From Brevibacillus formosus (GTDB taxonomy: Bacteria > Bacillota > Bacilli > Brevibacillales > Brevibacillaceae), in assembly GCF_003013405.1 (NCBI RefSeq), contig NZ_PXZL01000008.1, positions 60,892 to 124,891 of the forward strand: DNA of 64,000 bases, written 5' to 3'. Numbering within the stretch: the first letter of the stretch is position 1; each line of letters starts with the position of its first letter. The translations under genes and the position numbers were made by a program. The notes under the pieces are model-generated. The model saw nothing but the letters and a program-made list of their open reading frames with translations. It did no database searches and had not been told where the DNA came from. This document shows positions 24,758 through 34,643 of the stretch, piece after piece.

Positions 24758-26506
24758 CTATACTTTGAACTTGTTAATCTGCTCCTGAAGCTCCTCAGCC
24801 ATCTTGGAGAGGGAACCCGCAGACGAAGCGATCTCCTCCGTGGAAGCCAGCTGCTGCTCCGTAGCGGCAGAGACGTTATTCACGCCGCCCGATGCTTCTT
24901 CCGCAATCGCTGAAATCTTCTCCACGTAATGGACGACCTCGTCCGTGCTTGCCGCCATCTGTTCCGCGCCTGCGGATACTTCCTGAATCTCGCCCGCGAC
25001 CTTGTTGACCGCATTCGAGATGTTCTCAAATGCCTGTCCAGCTGCTGTGACAATCTCCATGCCGCTTTGCGTTTCGTCGCTGTTCATTTTGACTGCCTCA
25101 ACCGCCTGCCTTGTATCATTCTGGATCAGCTGCACCAGGTCAGTAATGCGCTGCGCAGACAATGAGGATTCCTCGGCCAGCTTCCGAACCTCTTCGGCAA
25201 CGACAGCGAAGCCGCGGCCATGCTCTCCCGCTCTTGCGGCCTCAATCGCCGCATTCAGTGCCAGCAGGTTCGTCTGACTCGCCAAATTATTAATGACCTC
25301 GGTGATCGTTCCGATCTCTGCCGAACGTTCTCCCAGTCCCGTAACCAGCTCCGATAGGGATGTGATAGAATTACGGACAGTATTCATCTGTTCGACCGCT
25401 GACTTGATGATCATATTTCCTTCCGCAGACTGGTTGGCCGCGTCAACGGCCGATATCGATACGCTCTGTGCCAACTGTGCGATCTGTTCTGAACCCAAAG
25501 CCATTTCGCCCATGGCCTGAGAGGAACGCTTGACAATATCCACCTGCTCGGAGGTACCCGTAGCCAATTCCTCCACTGTTAGGGTAATTTGCTCGGATGC
25601 CTTCGCATTTTGCTCTGCGCTGGCTAAAAGTTCTTCCGACGAAGCTGCTACTTGCTCAGAAGTCGTAGCTACTGATTCAATCATAGCGCGCAGATTCGCC
25701 GTCATCGTGTTGAAGGATGCTGCCAACGTGCCCAGCTCGTCCTTGTTACGCAGCACAATCGTCTCGCCCGTTAGATCGCCACTCGCAATCCGGACAGCGG
25801 CCTGATTTATTTGCTGGATTGGCTTTGAGATGATATGTGCCATGAAGAAGGCGATAAGCAGCGCAATGGCCGCCGCTACGAAAGTAGTCACAAGAATGAT
25901 GACAAACGCTTGCTGGGAAAGCTCCGAAGCGCTTTGACTAACCTTTCCGGCCCCCTCATTGTATATATCGATTAATTTGACAATATTATCATTGGCCGTG
26001 TACCACAAAGGGTAGGCCACGCTATGTAACTTACTTGCCTCATCATATTTGTTTTCTCTGCCCAACTTCACGAACGCAGGCATTTTTTCCAAATAAGCAT
26101 CGTATTTGGTGTTAAACTCTTCAAACAGATTGACAATCTCACTGCCTTCCGCATTGCTGGCATACACAAGCGTCTTCAGTTGTTTCCGTTCATCCTCGAT
26201 CTTGGCAAGCAGTTGATCCAGAGCCTCCTTCTGCTTCGTGAGCTCCTCCTCGTTCTGTTCAACGATAATGTTGAGCGCAAGACGCTCCACGTCGGAAATG
26301 TCTCCATTCACCGTGCCAAGCAGGGTAACCGCTGGCATCCATGACTTATCGATATCCCCGGATATCATGGTCAAATCTCTGATCTGGCTTAATGCAAATG
26401 TACTCACAAATGCTAGGAGCGCAACAACTGTAAGAAACCCCGCCAGTAATTTGGTGCGAAGTGTAAGCCCTGTTTTTCCTGTTGCATTTCCCAACTTGCC
26501 GCTCAT
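24758..26506 (-). CDS. Methyl-accepting chemotaxis protein
   Basis: A 582-residue chemoreceptor. TM1 lies at about residues 22-42, an extracellular four-helix-bundle ligand domain (4HB_MCP type) at about 45-205, TM2 at about 208-230, HAMP, then a long signalling coiled coil with the hairpin tip [46 protein letters not shown]. The ligand is not predictable. The ATG at 26506 has GGGGGAG upstream; an ATG 75 bases earlier adds a hydrophobic stretch without a ribosome site. No che genes are nearby. Confidence 0.93.
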   Translation of the reverse strand: MSGKLGNATGKTGLTLRTKLLAGFLTVVALLAFVSTFALSQIRDLTMISGDIDKSWMPAVTLLGTVNGDISDVERLALNIIVEQNEEELTKQKEALDQLLAKIEDERKQLKTLVYASNAEGSEIVNLFEEFNTKYDAYLEKMPAFVKLGRENKYDEASKLHSVAYPLWYTANDNIVKLIDIYNEGAGKVSQSASELSQQAFVIILVTTFVAAAIALLIAFFMAHIISKPIQQINQAAVRIASGDLTGETIVLRNKDELGTLAASFNTMTANLRAMIESVATTSEQVAASSEELLASAEQNAKASEQITLTVEELATGTSEQVDIVKRSSQAMGEMALGSEQIAQLAQSVSISAVDAANQSAEGNMIIKSAVEQMNTVRNSITSLSELVTGLGERSAEIGTITEVINNLASQTNLLALNAAIEAARAGEHGRGFAVVAEEVRKLAEESSLSAQRITDLVQLIQNDTRQAVEAVKMNSDETQSGMEIVTAAGQAFENISNAVNKVAGEIQEVSAGAEQMAASTDEVVHYVEKISAIAEEASGGVNNVSAATEQQLASTEEIASSAGSLSKMAEELQEQINKFKV

Positions 26507-26762
26507 AATCCCCACTCCCCCAGCTACAAATAGATAAAATATATAATGAATATATCTAATTAATATATCGTCATATAACACAATGAAGTATAGAGTGAAA
26601 AACGAATTTTATTGCTTATACATCAACAAAATGTACGGCTTTAAGTACGACTCAAAATTGTTTCATGCTTTTGCACACGGCTGTAAGGGGTAATTATTGT
26701 TAAACCCTCCTGCTCGGCCATGTAGACCAGTATACTCAAGAATTGATCAAGGGTTTTGGAAT

Positions 26763-26817
26763 GAAAAAGGGGGTATCTCAAAAGTCGATTTTCCGACTTA
26801 GAGACACCCCCTTTTTC
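26763..26817. repeat. Long near-perfect palindrome, possible IS-end remnant
   Basis: Left arm GAAAAAGGGGGTATCTC..AAGTCG and right arm GAAAAAGGGGGTGTCTC..AAGTCGG (read on the other strand) form a stem of about 24 bp with a 4-base loop. It lies in the 434-base gap between the chemoreceptor gene and tRNA-Ser. It could act as a bidirectional terminator; the GTGTCTCAAAAGTCG-like sequence also recalls ends of IS1182-type elements, which is recollection only. Nothing else was seen in the gap apart from the tRNA terminator. Confidence 0.7.
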
Positions 26818-26867
26818 TGTGAAACATTATATACAGGCAGAGCTGATGTTGAAGTTTATTCTTGCCG

Positions 26868-26913
26868 AAAAAAATGGAAGCATATCTCCGCCTCATCGGC
26901 AAAAATATGCTTC
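26868..26913 (-). terminator. Terminator after tRNA-Ser
   Basis: GAAGCATAT/ATATGCTTC stem with a GCCGAT-containing loop, then CCATTTTTTT on the minus strand. Confidence 0.85.
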
Positions 26914-26939
26914 ATTCTCTTCGATCCGAAAAATCTAAG

Positions 26940-27028
26940 CGGAGAGAGTGGGATTCGAACCCACGCACGCCTCACGACGCCTAACGCATTTCGAGTGCGT
27001 CCCCTTATGACCACTTGGGTATCTCTCC
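26940..27028 (-). tRNA. tRNA-Ser(CGA)
   Basis: Acceptor GGAGAGA/TCTCTCC, D-arm TACCCAAGTGGTCATAAGGGG, anticodon loop CTCGAAA with anticodon CGA, a long class II variable arm (TAGGCGTCGTGAGGCGTGC) and GGTTCGAATCC in the T-arm. Discriminator base is G. The 3' CCA is not encoded. Confidence 0.95.
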
Positions 27029-27187
27029 ATATTTGGTTTATCAGAAACATTACCTACTATAGCAAAATACAGTCAAAAATGCAAGTCCGATTCCTCTGCA
27101 TGCCCCTTGATTTGCGCGGCTCATTAGGCCAAACTAAGAACAGCACACACGATTGGTATCCGATTAGAAGAAAAGTGAGGAAAATAT

Positions 27188-27907
27188 ATGAAACGTGAAC
27201 GTTTGGACAAGGTGCTGGCCAATATGGCAATCGGCACGCGCAAGGAAGTGAAAGCATTAGTAAAACAGCGACTGATCGTCGTAGACGGCGTTGTCGCAAC
27301 AGACCCGGGGATGCACGTTATTCCCGAGGAACAGGAAATCCTTGTGGATGGAGAACCGCTTAACTTTAAGCGCTGGGTATACGTTTTGCTGAACAAGCCG
27401 CCTGGGGTGGTTTCTGCTACAGAGGACAATGTCCATGAAACCGTAGTGGACTTGCTCCCGTACGAGTGGGCCATCAAAGTGCATCCAGTAGGCCGACTGG
27501 ATATTGATACAGAGGGTCTCTTGCTCTTGACCAATGACGGTCAGCTCTCCCATAGCCTCTTGTCCCCGAAAAAGAAAGTGGACAAGGAGTACTTTGCACG
27601 CATCGATGGCCGGGTCACTGAGCACCATGTACAGGAGTTTGCCAAAGGCGTGGAATTAGAGGACTTCACTACACTGCCAGCCAAGCTGGAGATTATCTCT
27701 TCAGGTGAAACATCAGAGATTCGCGTCACCATCATGGAAGGAAAGTTCCATCAGGTAAAGCGGATGTTTGCTGCTTTCGACCTGCATGTCACCTATCTGC
27801 AACGGATTCGGATGGGCCCGCTTCACCTTGACCCGTCACTTGCCCCTGGTGAGTATCGCGAACTGACCGAAGAAGAGTTGAACATGCTGCAAAACGTAAA
27901 CAAATAA
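27188..27907 (+). CDS. 16S rRNA pseudouridine synthase, RsuA-type
   Basis: A 239-residue protein with an N-terminal S4 RNA-binding domain (RLDKVLANMAIGTRKEVKALVKQRLIVVDG) and an RsuA/RluB-family catalytic domain with the catalytic aspartate in GRLDIDTEGLLLLTNDG and the KVDKEYFARIDG and KFHQVKRMFAAF segments. The size and motifs fit RsuA (16S U516). The start is the ATG at 27188 following GAGG. It is followed by two terminator hairpins and is convergent with tadA. Confidence 0.9.
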   Translation: MKRERLDKVLANMAIGTRKEVKALVKQRLIVVDGVVATDPGMHVIPEEQEILVDGEPLNFKRWVYVLLNKPPGVVSATEDNVHETVVDLLPYEWAIKVHPVGRLDIDTEGLLLLTNDGQLSHSLLSPKKKVDKEYFARIDGRVTEHHVQEFAKGVELEDFTTLPAKLEIISSGETSEIRVTIMEGKFHQVKRMFAAFDLHVTYLQRIRMGPLHLDPSLAPGEYRELTEEELNMLQNVNK

Positions 27908-27908
27908 A

Positions 27909-28435
<527 letters not shown>

Positions 28436-28613
28436 CTAAAGCTCCTTCAAAAACAGTCTTTCGTCCCGAACAAACGGACCATGTTTCCCAAAAAAGTTGA
28501 TTCAAGAAGTTTTTGTCCTAACCCGTTCACATACTATCTGCGAGATTACATACATTAATGATGTAAGGAAGAAGTATGCAAATCATTGTTAGCCTCTTTC
28601 TGGAGGGATGTGA

Positions 28614-29111
28614 GTGGGCTTAACCTCTGCAAATACGTTATTTGATCGCTTTCACAGTCCGACTAGAGGTCTACTGGCGAAAGAAGAAGTGTTTTCCCAC
28701 ATCGAACATACCATCTCATCAATAGGTGGTCCATTTGAAATAATTGTGGGGGCCGACTCTCAATTAAAAAGCCGCGGGACTTTTTTTGCCCTTGTTATCA
28801 CAGTGATCCGTCCCGGCCATGGGGGTACCTTCTTTTATCACAAATTTCAGGAACGCCGGTATTCATCCTTGCAACAGCGTATATTTCAGGAAGCGATGTA
28901 CGCAGTCGGACTTGCCACAGAAGTACGCCAATATTTGCGGGACCGCCACTTAGATACTCCCATCCGCCTGCATTTTGATATCGGCACGAATGGTCCTACC
29001 CGTAAGTTTATCCAGTCTTTGTTGAGCTTAGCAGAAACCAATCACTTTCGTGCCGAGATCAAACCGAACTCCTTCTGTGCATCTACGATTGCCGACAAGT
29101 ACACCAAGTAA
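28614..29111 (+). CDS. Ribonuclease H-like YkuK family protein (DUF458)
   Basis: A 165-residue protein of the YkuK/DUF458 family. Its RNase H-like fold is suggested by VGADSQL, FFALVITVIRPGHGGTFFY, RLHFDIGTNGPTR and the terminal FCASTIADKYTK. Function is unproved; members are conserved in spore formers. The start is GTG at 28614 with GGAGGG six bases upstream. The 185-base gap before it (to tadA) holds a plausible divergent promoter area but no clear element. Confidence 0.82.
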   Translation: MGLTSANTLFDRFHSPTRGLLAKEEVFSHIEHTISSIGGPFEIIVGADSQLKSRGTFFALVITVIRPGHGGTFFYHKFQERRYSSLQQRIFQEAMYAVGLATEVRQYLRDRHLDTPIRLHFDIGTNGPTRKFIQSLLSLAETNHFRAEIKPNSFCASTIADKYTK

Positions 29112-29155
29112 CAAAGCGGGCGGATTGCTAATGAGGCGTCCGCTTGGCTTTGTTT
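29111..29155 (+). terminator. Terminator after ykuK-like gene
   Basis: CAAAGC-GGCGGA pairs with TCCGC-GGCTTTG, followed by TTTTGCCC. Confidence 0.75.
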
Positions 29156-29237
29156 TGCCCTTATCCTGTTGGTTCAATCAATTCGGGACAGGCTCCTGCT
29201 TCTCCTGCCAACCGTGTTTTTCCCGCTAACAGAGTGA

Positions 29238-29266
29238 TTGACAATGTACGAGACGTGAGCTATTAT
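29238..29266 (+). promoter_or_regulatory. Sigma-A promoter of glcT
   Basis: TTGACA (29238-29243), exactly 17 bases, TATTAT (29261-29266), about 25 bases upstream of the antiterminator target. A cre-like TTGAAGCGTTTTCA follows at 29276 but lacks one consensus base. Confidence 0.8.
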
Positions 29267-29291
29267 ATGCTTTAATTGAAGCGTTTTCACA

Positions 29292-29367
29292 AGGCGTGTT
29301 ACTGGTAATGCAGGCATGAGCCGAGAAGATCTTTTTCTTGTTAAAAAGGTTTTTTCGGCTCTTTTTT
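29292..29367 (+). promoter_or_regulatory. RAT antiterminator target and terminator in the glcT leader
   Basis: GCGTGTTACTGG...CAGGCATGAGC (29294-29320) is the same motif as upstream of crr. It overlaps the left arm of a terminator, GAGCCGA (29318-29324) pairing with TCGGCTC (29355-29361), followed by TTTTTT. Binding of active GlcT would free transcription of its own gene. Confidence 0.8.
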
Positions 29368-29478
29368 CTGATTAACGTCATGGTTCATTGGCGTTTTTCA
29401 TTAAATTGGATGTGACCGCTTGCGGTAAGCAAATACGGTCATGGACCGTTTTTGTCTATCTAAAGGTGGTGGAATGGA

Positions 29479-30336
29479 TTGTCCCGTGAAAAGGAAAAAA
29501 CGTACGCAATTACGCGTGTATTGAACCATAACGTCGTACTCGTGGAAGAACCCGGATCGAGACAAGAAATTGTCCTGTTCGGAAAAGGAATCGGATTTGG
29601 CGCAAAAACCGGGAATACCATCCCCGCCCAAGACTCGCGTGTGGAAAAGCGCTTCAGGCTCGAAAATGAAAATCATCAGAAGCAGTATCAGAACATCTTG
29701 AGCCAAGTAGATCCTGCTGTCGTAGGAATTGCGGAAGAAATTATCGCTCTTATTGCGAGTGAGATTACGCCAGAATTGAACGAACACGTCCATGTTGCCT
29801 TGCCTGACCATATCCAGTTTGCCATCTATCGGCTCAATAACGGCATGGAGATCGTGAATCCTTTCTTGTTCGAAATCCAGACGCTGTACACGAAGGAGTA
29901 CGCGCTGGCGAACCGGGCAGCGGATATGATCAAAAACGCATTCGACCTGGACATTCCCGATAGTGAAATCGGTTTTCTGGCCTTGCACATTCACTCCGCG
30001 ATCAGCTACGTCCCGGTAAAAAAGGCTGTCCAATTCACCAACATCATCACGGAGTTGGTAAGCCTGATTGAAGAGCGAACAGCCATTACGATTGAACGCA
30101 GTACCATTGATTATGTACGCCTCATTACCCATTTGCGTTTTGCCGTTGAGCGCATCCGTCAACAAAAATTCATCAAGAACCCGCTTCTGGACCGAGTCAA
30201 AACCACTATGCCAGAAGCCTATCAATTGGCAACAGAGCTGGCTCAATACATCTCCAAGCGTCTTGAGATAGCTGTACCAGAAGACGAGGTTGGTTACATG
30301 GCTCTGCACCTTTATCGCTTATTACAACAAAATTAA
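29479..30336 (+). CDS. glcT: Transcription antiterminator GlcT (BglG family)
   Basis: A 285-residue antiterminator: an N-terminal RNA-binding CAT domain (residues 5-60) and two PTS regulation domains, PRD1 (about 65-170) and PRD2 (about 175-283), with the conserved phosphorylatable histidines in the LNEHVHVALPDHIQFAI, FLALHIHSAI, LITHLRFAVERI and MALHLYRLL motifs. It reads a glucose PTS signal and binds RAT RNA to block terminators. The start is TTG at 29479 with AAGGTGG upstream. Its own leader also holds a RAT. Confidence 0.92.
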   Translation: MSREKEKTYAITRVLNHNVVLVEEPGSRQEIVLFGKGIGFGAKTGNTIPAQDSRVEKRFRLENENHQKQYQNILSQVDPAVVGIAEEIIALIASEITPELNEHVHVALPDHIQFAIYRLNNGMEIVNPFLFEIQTLYTKEYALANRAADMIKNAFDLDIPDSEIGFLALHIHSAISYVPVKKAVQFTNIITELVSLIEERTAITIERSTIDYVRLITHLRFAVERIRQQKFIKNPLLDRVKTTMPEAYQLATELAQYISKRLEIAVPEDEVGYMALHLYRLLQQN

Positions 30337-30347
30337 ATCATAATCCT

Positions 30348-30440
30348 GCGTGTTACTAGCTCGACTAGGCATGAGCGGTGAGATCATACGGACATAGTAA
30401 GTATGTCGTCGTATGAATTCAACCGTCTCATGCCTTTTTT
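30348..30440 (+). promoter_or_regulatory. RAT antiterminator target and terminator before the crr-pts operon
   Basis: GCGTGTTACTAG...TAGGCATGAGC (30349-30376) matches the glcT leader motif. The terminator stem AGGCATGAG (30367-30375)/CTCATGCCT (30427-30435) carries an inner CATACG-GACATA/TATGTC-CGTATG stem and ends in TTTTTT. Classic GlcT target. Confidence 0.88.
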
Positions 30441-30466
30441 GGTTCAGACGCAAAAGGAGGATACTT

Positions 30467-30964
30467 ATGCTGCGCAGTCTTTTTTCCCGTAAAAAACAAC
30501 AACAAGAGGTAACCTTTCTTGCACCATTAACAGGTACCGTACTCCCCCTGTCCGAAGTACCTGATCCTGTATTCGCAGGTAAAGTCGTTGGTGATGGTGT
30601 AGCGATTCTGCCAAGTGCAGACACTCTCGTCTCCCCTGTCGATGGAAAGGTAACGCATCTTTTCCCTACTCACCATGCTATCGGGCTGTCGACTGAAAGT
30701 GGTCTTGAGATATTGATGCATATTGGAATCGACACCGTGAAATTAAACGGGAAAGGCTTTACCCCATTTGTCTCCGTTGGTGATCAAGTTAAAGCTGGCG
30801 ACAAGCTCATCCAATTCGACAAGAGTGTACTGGAGAATGCTGGATGTCCGATCGTAACACCGATTGTTATTACGAACGGTGATATGGTTGCTGAAAAAAA
30901 TGTAGTGGCAAAAGCAACTGTGCAAGCAGGTCAAGAGCCACTTATGACTGTCGTCTTAAAATAA
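30467..30964 (+). CDS. crr: PTS glucose-type EIIA component
   Basis: A 165-residue EIIA(Glc) domain protein. The two histidines of the phosphotransfer site are in FPTHHAIGL and EILMHIGIDTV. It passes phosphate from HPr to an EIICB transporter. The ATG at 30467 follows AAGGAGG at six bases; the frame extends to 30413 through the terminator arm but that is not used. It is a stand-alone IIA here, while B. subtilis PtsG carries the IIA domain fused, and the transporter at the end of the cluster lacks IIA, so this protein supplies it. Confidence 0.93.
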   Translation: MLRSLFSRKKQQQEVTFLAPLTGTVLPLSEVPDPVFAGKVVGDGVAILPSADTLVSPVDGKVTHLFPTHHAIGLSTESGLEILMHIGIDTVKLNGKGFTPFVSVGDQVKAGDKLIQFDKSVLENAGCPIVTPIVITNGDMVAEKNVVAKATVQAGQEPLMTVVLK

Positions 30965-30992
30965 ACGAAGCGAATGGTTAGGGAGGTACAAC

Positions 30993-31250
30993 ATGGTTCA
31001 ATTTGAGGTAACGGTCAATGTAGAGGGTGGGCTCCACGCGAGGCCAGCAGCTCTACTCGTGAATTGTTCGTCGCAATCTCAGTCAAAGATTACGCTGAGC
31101 AAAGGGACCAAACACGCAGATGGCAAAAGCATTCTTGGCATCATGACATTGGGCGTCTCCCAAGGTGACACCCTGACCGTTCAGATCGACGGAGCGGATG
31201 AACAAAACGTGGCCACTGCGATTCAGCAGCTATTGGAGCAATCCTCGTAA
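30993..31250 (+). CDS. ptsH: Phosphocarrier protein HPr
   Basis: An 85-residue HPr. His15 (GLHARPAALL) accepts phosphate from EI and Ser46 (KSILGIMTLG) is the site for HPr kinase, which drives CcpA-dependent catabolite repression. GGGAGG precedes the ATG. It lies 28 bases downstream of crr and 40 bases upstream of ptsI. Confidence 0.97.
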   Translation: MVQFEVTVNVEGGLHARPAALLVNCSSQSQSKITLSKGTKHADGKSILGIMTLGVSQGDTLTVQIDGADEQNVATAIQQLLEQSS

Positions 31251-31290
31251 ATCATACCGTGTAAACGACGGACAGGAAGGTGAAGGACGT

Positions 31291-33003
31291 ATGTTGAAAG
31301 GAATCCCGGTTTCCGCTGGCATTTCGATTGCCCCTGTTTTACGCCTCACACACGAAACAGCCATCACGCAGGCAGAGTCCACCACTCCAGTGGATGCAGC
31401 TCAGGAGCTAGGACTACTTAGCAAGAGTGTAGAGCAAGCACGCGAACAACTGGAAAAGCTAAAGGAACAGACAGAGGAACAATTAGGTTCGGAAAAGGCG
31501 GCCATCCTCTCTGCTCATATTGCCTTTTTGGATGACCCGGCATTTGTCGGGGAGATGGGTGCGCTCATCGAAAATCAACAACTAGCGGCATCTGCCGCCG
31601 TCTCGCAAGTAGCCGATCAGTTTATTGCTCTCTTTGAGAGTATGGACGATGCCTACATGAAGGAACGCGCGGATGATATTCGTGATGTGAGCCGCTGTCT
31701 GATTCGAAATATTTCGGGCAGTGACACCGTCATCTCCTACCCGGAAGAGCCTTTTATCCTGGTTGCTTGGGACGTCACCCCATCCGAGACGCTTCAGCTT
31801 CCACTCCAGCATGTACGAGGAATTGTCACGGCCAAAGGCGGCGCTACCTCTCATGCAGCCATATTGGCACGCTCGCTCGGAATTCCCGCTGTCATGGGTG
31901 CAGGCGATACCTTAATGGAAAAAGTAGACTCCGGAAGCTTGCTGATCATCGACGGAACCTCTGGACAGCTAATTGTTTCGCCCGATGCGGATACACTGGC
32001 TGCCTATCAGGAAAAAGCCGCGCAGGAAGAAAAGGAACGCCAATTGTACGAAGCCATTAAAGAACTGCCTGCCGAAACAACCGATGGCCACCGTGTTCAC
32101 CTGATGGCAAACATGGCTGTGCCAGAAGAATCTGATGCATTGATCGCATCCGGTGTAGAAGGAATCGGGTTGTTCCGCTCCGAGTTTTTGTTCATGGATC
32201 GCAGCACCCTTCCCGATGAGGCCGAACAATTTGCTGCATACAAGCACGTAGCCGTTGCTTTTGGCGACAAGCCGGTCATCATTCGCACCTTGGATGTTGG
32301 CGGCGACAAGCATTTGCCAGCACTCGCGCTTCCACAGGAGGAAAACCCGTTCCTTGGCTTCCGCGCCATGCGCATCTCGTTAGCCAGACCGGAATTGTTC
32401 CTGGTGCAATTACGCGCTCTCTTGCGTGCAAGTGCATTCGGTCGCCTGCTGATCATGTTCCCGATGATTTCCCATTTGGAGCAGCTGCGCGAAGCCAAAC
32501 GATTGCTGGAGCAAGCAAAAGCAGAGCTGCGAGCAGAAGGGATCGATTTTGACGAGAAAATCGCCGTAGGCATGATGATGGAGATTCCGGGTGCCTGCCT
32601 GCAAGCAGATGCGTTTGCAAAGGAGGTAGACTTTTTCAGCATCGGCACGAATGATCTCGTCCAATATACCCTGGCAGTAGACCGGATGAATGCCAATATC
32701 GCCGAGCTGTACAGCTACTACCATCCAGCCGTATTACGATTGATTTCCCAAGTCATCGAAGCTTCCCATCGGGCGGGCATTTGGACCGGGCTGTGTGGGG
32801 AAATGGCGGGAGATCCGTTGGCAACCAAGCTCTTGCTCGGATTGGGGCTCGATGAGTTCAGCGGTGCCGCTTCGGTCATGCCAAAAGTCAAAGAACGTAT
32901 TCGCTCCATCAGCGTAGAGGAAGCGAAGCAACTGGCCGAGCACGTTCTTACCCTATCAACTGTAGACGAGGTCGTTCAATATCTCAAAGACAAAGCCTTA
33001 TAA
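31291..33003 (+). CDS. ptsI: Phosphoenolpyruvate-protein phosphotransferase (enzyme I)
   Basis: A 570-residue enzyme I, which phosphorylates HPr with PEP. The N-terminal HPr-binding helices, the phospho-histidine loop KGGATSHAAILARSLGIPAV, the PEP-binding EGIGLFRSEFLF, GMMMEIPGACLQAD, FSIGTNDLVQYTLAVDR and the C-terminal LCGEMAGDPLATKLLLGLGLDEFS are all complete. The ATG at 31291 has AAGGTGAAGG upstream and the family-typical start MLKGIPVSAGI; the longer frame overlaps ptsH. Confidence 0.97.
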   Translation: MLKGIPVSAGISIAPVLRLTHETAITQAESTTPVDAAQELGLLSKSVEQAREQLEKLKEQTEEQLGSEKAAILSAHIAFLDDPAFVGEMGALIENQQLAASAAVSQVADQFIALFESMDDAYMKERADDIRDVSRCLIRNISGSDTVISYPEEPFILVAWDVTPSETLQLPLQHVRGIVTAKGGATSHAAILARSLGIPAVMGAGDTLMEKVDSGSLLIIDGTSGQLIVSPDADTLAAYQEKAAQEEKERQLYEAIKELPAETTDGHRVHLMANMAVPEESDALIASGVEGIGLFRSEFLFMDRSTLPDEAEQFAAYKHVAVAFGDKPVIIRTLDVGGDKHLPALALPQEENPFLGFRAMRISLARPELFLVQLRALLRASAFGRLLIMFPMISHLEQLREAKRLLEQAKAELRAEGIDFDEKIAVGMMMEIPGACLQADAFAKEVDFFSIGTNDLVQYTLAVDRMNANIAELYSYYHPAVLRLISQVIEASHRAGIWTGLCGEMAGDPLATKLLLGLGLDEFSGAASVMPKVKERIRSISVEEAKQLAEHVLTLSTVDEVVQYLKDKAL

Positions 33004-33024
33004 AAGGTTTTGTCGCCTGAGTAG

Positions 33025-33038
33025 TGAAAGCGCTTCCA
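33025..33038 (+). promoter_or_regulatory. cre site (CcpA box)
   Basis: TGAAAGCGCTTCCA matches the TGWAAGCGNTNNCA consensus exactly. It lies 22 bases after ptsI and 118 bases before the EIICB start, so CcpA could control the transporter separately from ptsHI. Confidence 0.8.
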
Positions 33039-33155
33039 ATATTTCGATCAGAATGGTCTCTCTCCGGCTTATTCCTTGTGCCCTCATCATTTTGCCATTC
33101 ATCCGGAGAGCGGCTTCCCTGATAAATTCATCCCATTCCAAGGAGGTTTTATCCT

Positions 33156-34595
33156 ATGCTCGCTTTTCTGCAAAAGATTGGGAGAGCCCTCATGCTCCCG
33201 GTCGCAACGTTGCCAGCCGCAGCGATTTTGCAAAGCTTTGGTCTTCTCAAATTCGAGAAGGACCTCAATCTCGGCGCCTTTGGAGCATTTATGGACACGT
33301 ACATCGCTCCGCTTTTGGCTGCTGGCGGTTCAGCCATTTTTGACAACCTGGCATTAATCTTTGCTATCGGTGTTGCGATTGGCTTGGCTGGAGATGCTGT
33401 TGCTGCTTTGGCCGCTGTCATTGCCTACGTCGTATTGACGAAAGTACTTGCAGCTGTTCCTGCTGCCATGCCTTTCATCGCGGATGATATAAAACTGAAC
33501 ATGGGTGTTATCGGCGGTATTATGGCGGGTGGTGTTGCAGCGTTTTTCTACAACCGCTACCATTCGATCAAGCTGCCAGAATGGCTAGGTTTCTTTGGTG
33601 GAAAGCGCTTTGTCCCGATCGTCACTTCCCTTTCCATGGTGGTCGTCGGCTTGATTTTCGGGATCATTTGGGGGCCCATCCAGATTGCCCTCGACTCATT
33701 GGGCTCTTGGATCGTAGGTCTCGGCGCAACAGGTTCTTTCTTGTTCGGTTTCTTTAACCGATTGCTCGTTCCATTTGGTCTGCACCACGTACTCAATGCG
33801 ATTGCCTGGTTCCAAATCGGTGACTTTACCGATGCGACAGGAAAAGTGGTACACGGCGATTTGCATCGTTTCTTTGCGGGAGACCCATCAGCAGGAATGT
33901 TTATGACTGGTTTCTATCCGATCATGATGTTCGCACTTCCTGGAGCGGCTTTCGCTATTATTCACTCAGCGCGTCCTGAAAAACGCAAAGTAGTTGCTTC
34001 TATGTTTATTGGTGCAGCTCTTGCTTCGTTCCTGACCGGGATTACCGAGGTCGTCGAATTTGCTTTCATGTTCGCTGCTCCACTCCTGTATTTCGTTCAC
34101 GCGGTATTGACGGGTGTGTCCGGGTATATCGTAACCTCTCTGGGCATCAAGCACGGCTTTGGATTCTCAGCGGGTCTGATCGACTACGGTATCAACTTCC
34201 ATCTGTCTACAAATGCCTGGATGATCATCCCGATCGGTCTGGCATTCTCCGTGGTCTACTACGCCCTATTCCGTTTCATGATCGTGAAGCTGAACCTCAA
34301 GACCCCAGGGCGTGAAGATGACGAAGATCTGGCAGTTACAACTACGGGAAGGAACAATTCTATGCAGGAAAAAGCGATTCAAGTGCTCACTCACATTGGA
34401 GGAAAAGAAAACATCGTTAGCGTAGACGCTTGCATCACTCGTTTGCGCCTGGTTTTAAAAGACGACAAAAAAGTAAACGACAAAGCCTTGAAAGACCTAG
34501 GTGCAGCTGGTGTTATGCGACTGGGTCAAGGAAGCGTGCAAGTCGTCTTCGGAACCCATTCCGAGCTGCTAAAAGAAGAGATCAGCAAGCTGTAA
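33156..34595 (+). CDS. PTS EIICB transporter, N-acetylglucosamine/glucose type
   Basis: A 479-residue IIC-IIB fusion. The membrane IIC domain (about residues 1-385) includes GDLHRFFAGDPSAGMFMTGFYPIMMFALPGAAFAI and GITEVVEFAFMFAAP, closer to NagE/NagP than to PtsG. The IIB domain (about 400-479) has the phospho-cysteine in VDACITRLRLVLKD. No IIA domain is attached; crr can supply it. Substrate (GlcNAc or glucose) is inferred. AAGGAGG precedes the ATG; the 150-base gap after ptsI holds a cre site and a CTCTCCGG/CCGGAGAG inverted repeat without a U-run. Confidence 0.9.
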   Translation: MLAFLQKIGRALMLPVATLPAAAILQSFGLLKFEKDLNLGAFGAFMDTYIAPLLAAGGSAIFDNLALIFAIGVAIGLAGDAVAALAAVIAYVVLTKVLAAVPAAMPFIADDIKLNMGVIGGIMAGGVAAFFYNRYHSIKLPEWLGFFGGKRFVPIVTSLSMVVVGLIFGIIWGPIQIALDSLGSWIVGLGATGSFLFGFFNRLLVPFGLHHVLNAIAWFQIGDFTDATGKVVHGDLHRFFAGDPSAGMFMTGFYPIMMFALPGAAFAIIHSARPEKRKVVASMFIGAALASFLTGITEVVEFAFMFAAPLLYFVHAVLTGVSGYIVTSLGIKHGFGFSAGLIDYGINFHLSTNAWMIIPIGLAFSVVYYALFRFMIVKLNLKTPGREDDEDLAVTTTGRNNSMQEKAIQVLTHIGGKENIVSVDACITRLRLVLKDDKKVNDKALKDLGAAGVMRLGQGSVQVVFGTHSELLKEEISKL

Positions 34596-34607
34596 AAGAT
34601 AACGAAT

Positions 34608-34643
34608 GCCCGGTCACGGTGAAGTCCGTACCGGGCTTTTTTC
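34608..34643 (+). terminator. Terminator after the EIICB gene
   Basis: GCCCGGT/ACCGGGC stem followed by TTTTTTC. Confidence 0.9.

Noticed and set aside
29276..29289. cre site in the glcT leader
   Set aside because: TTGAAGCGTTTTCA lacks one consensus position, unlike the perfect site at 33025.
33060..33115. Third RAT/terminator before the EIICB gene
   Set aside because: The CTCTCCGG/CCGGAGAG repeat lacks the GTGTTACT motif and a T-run.
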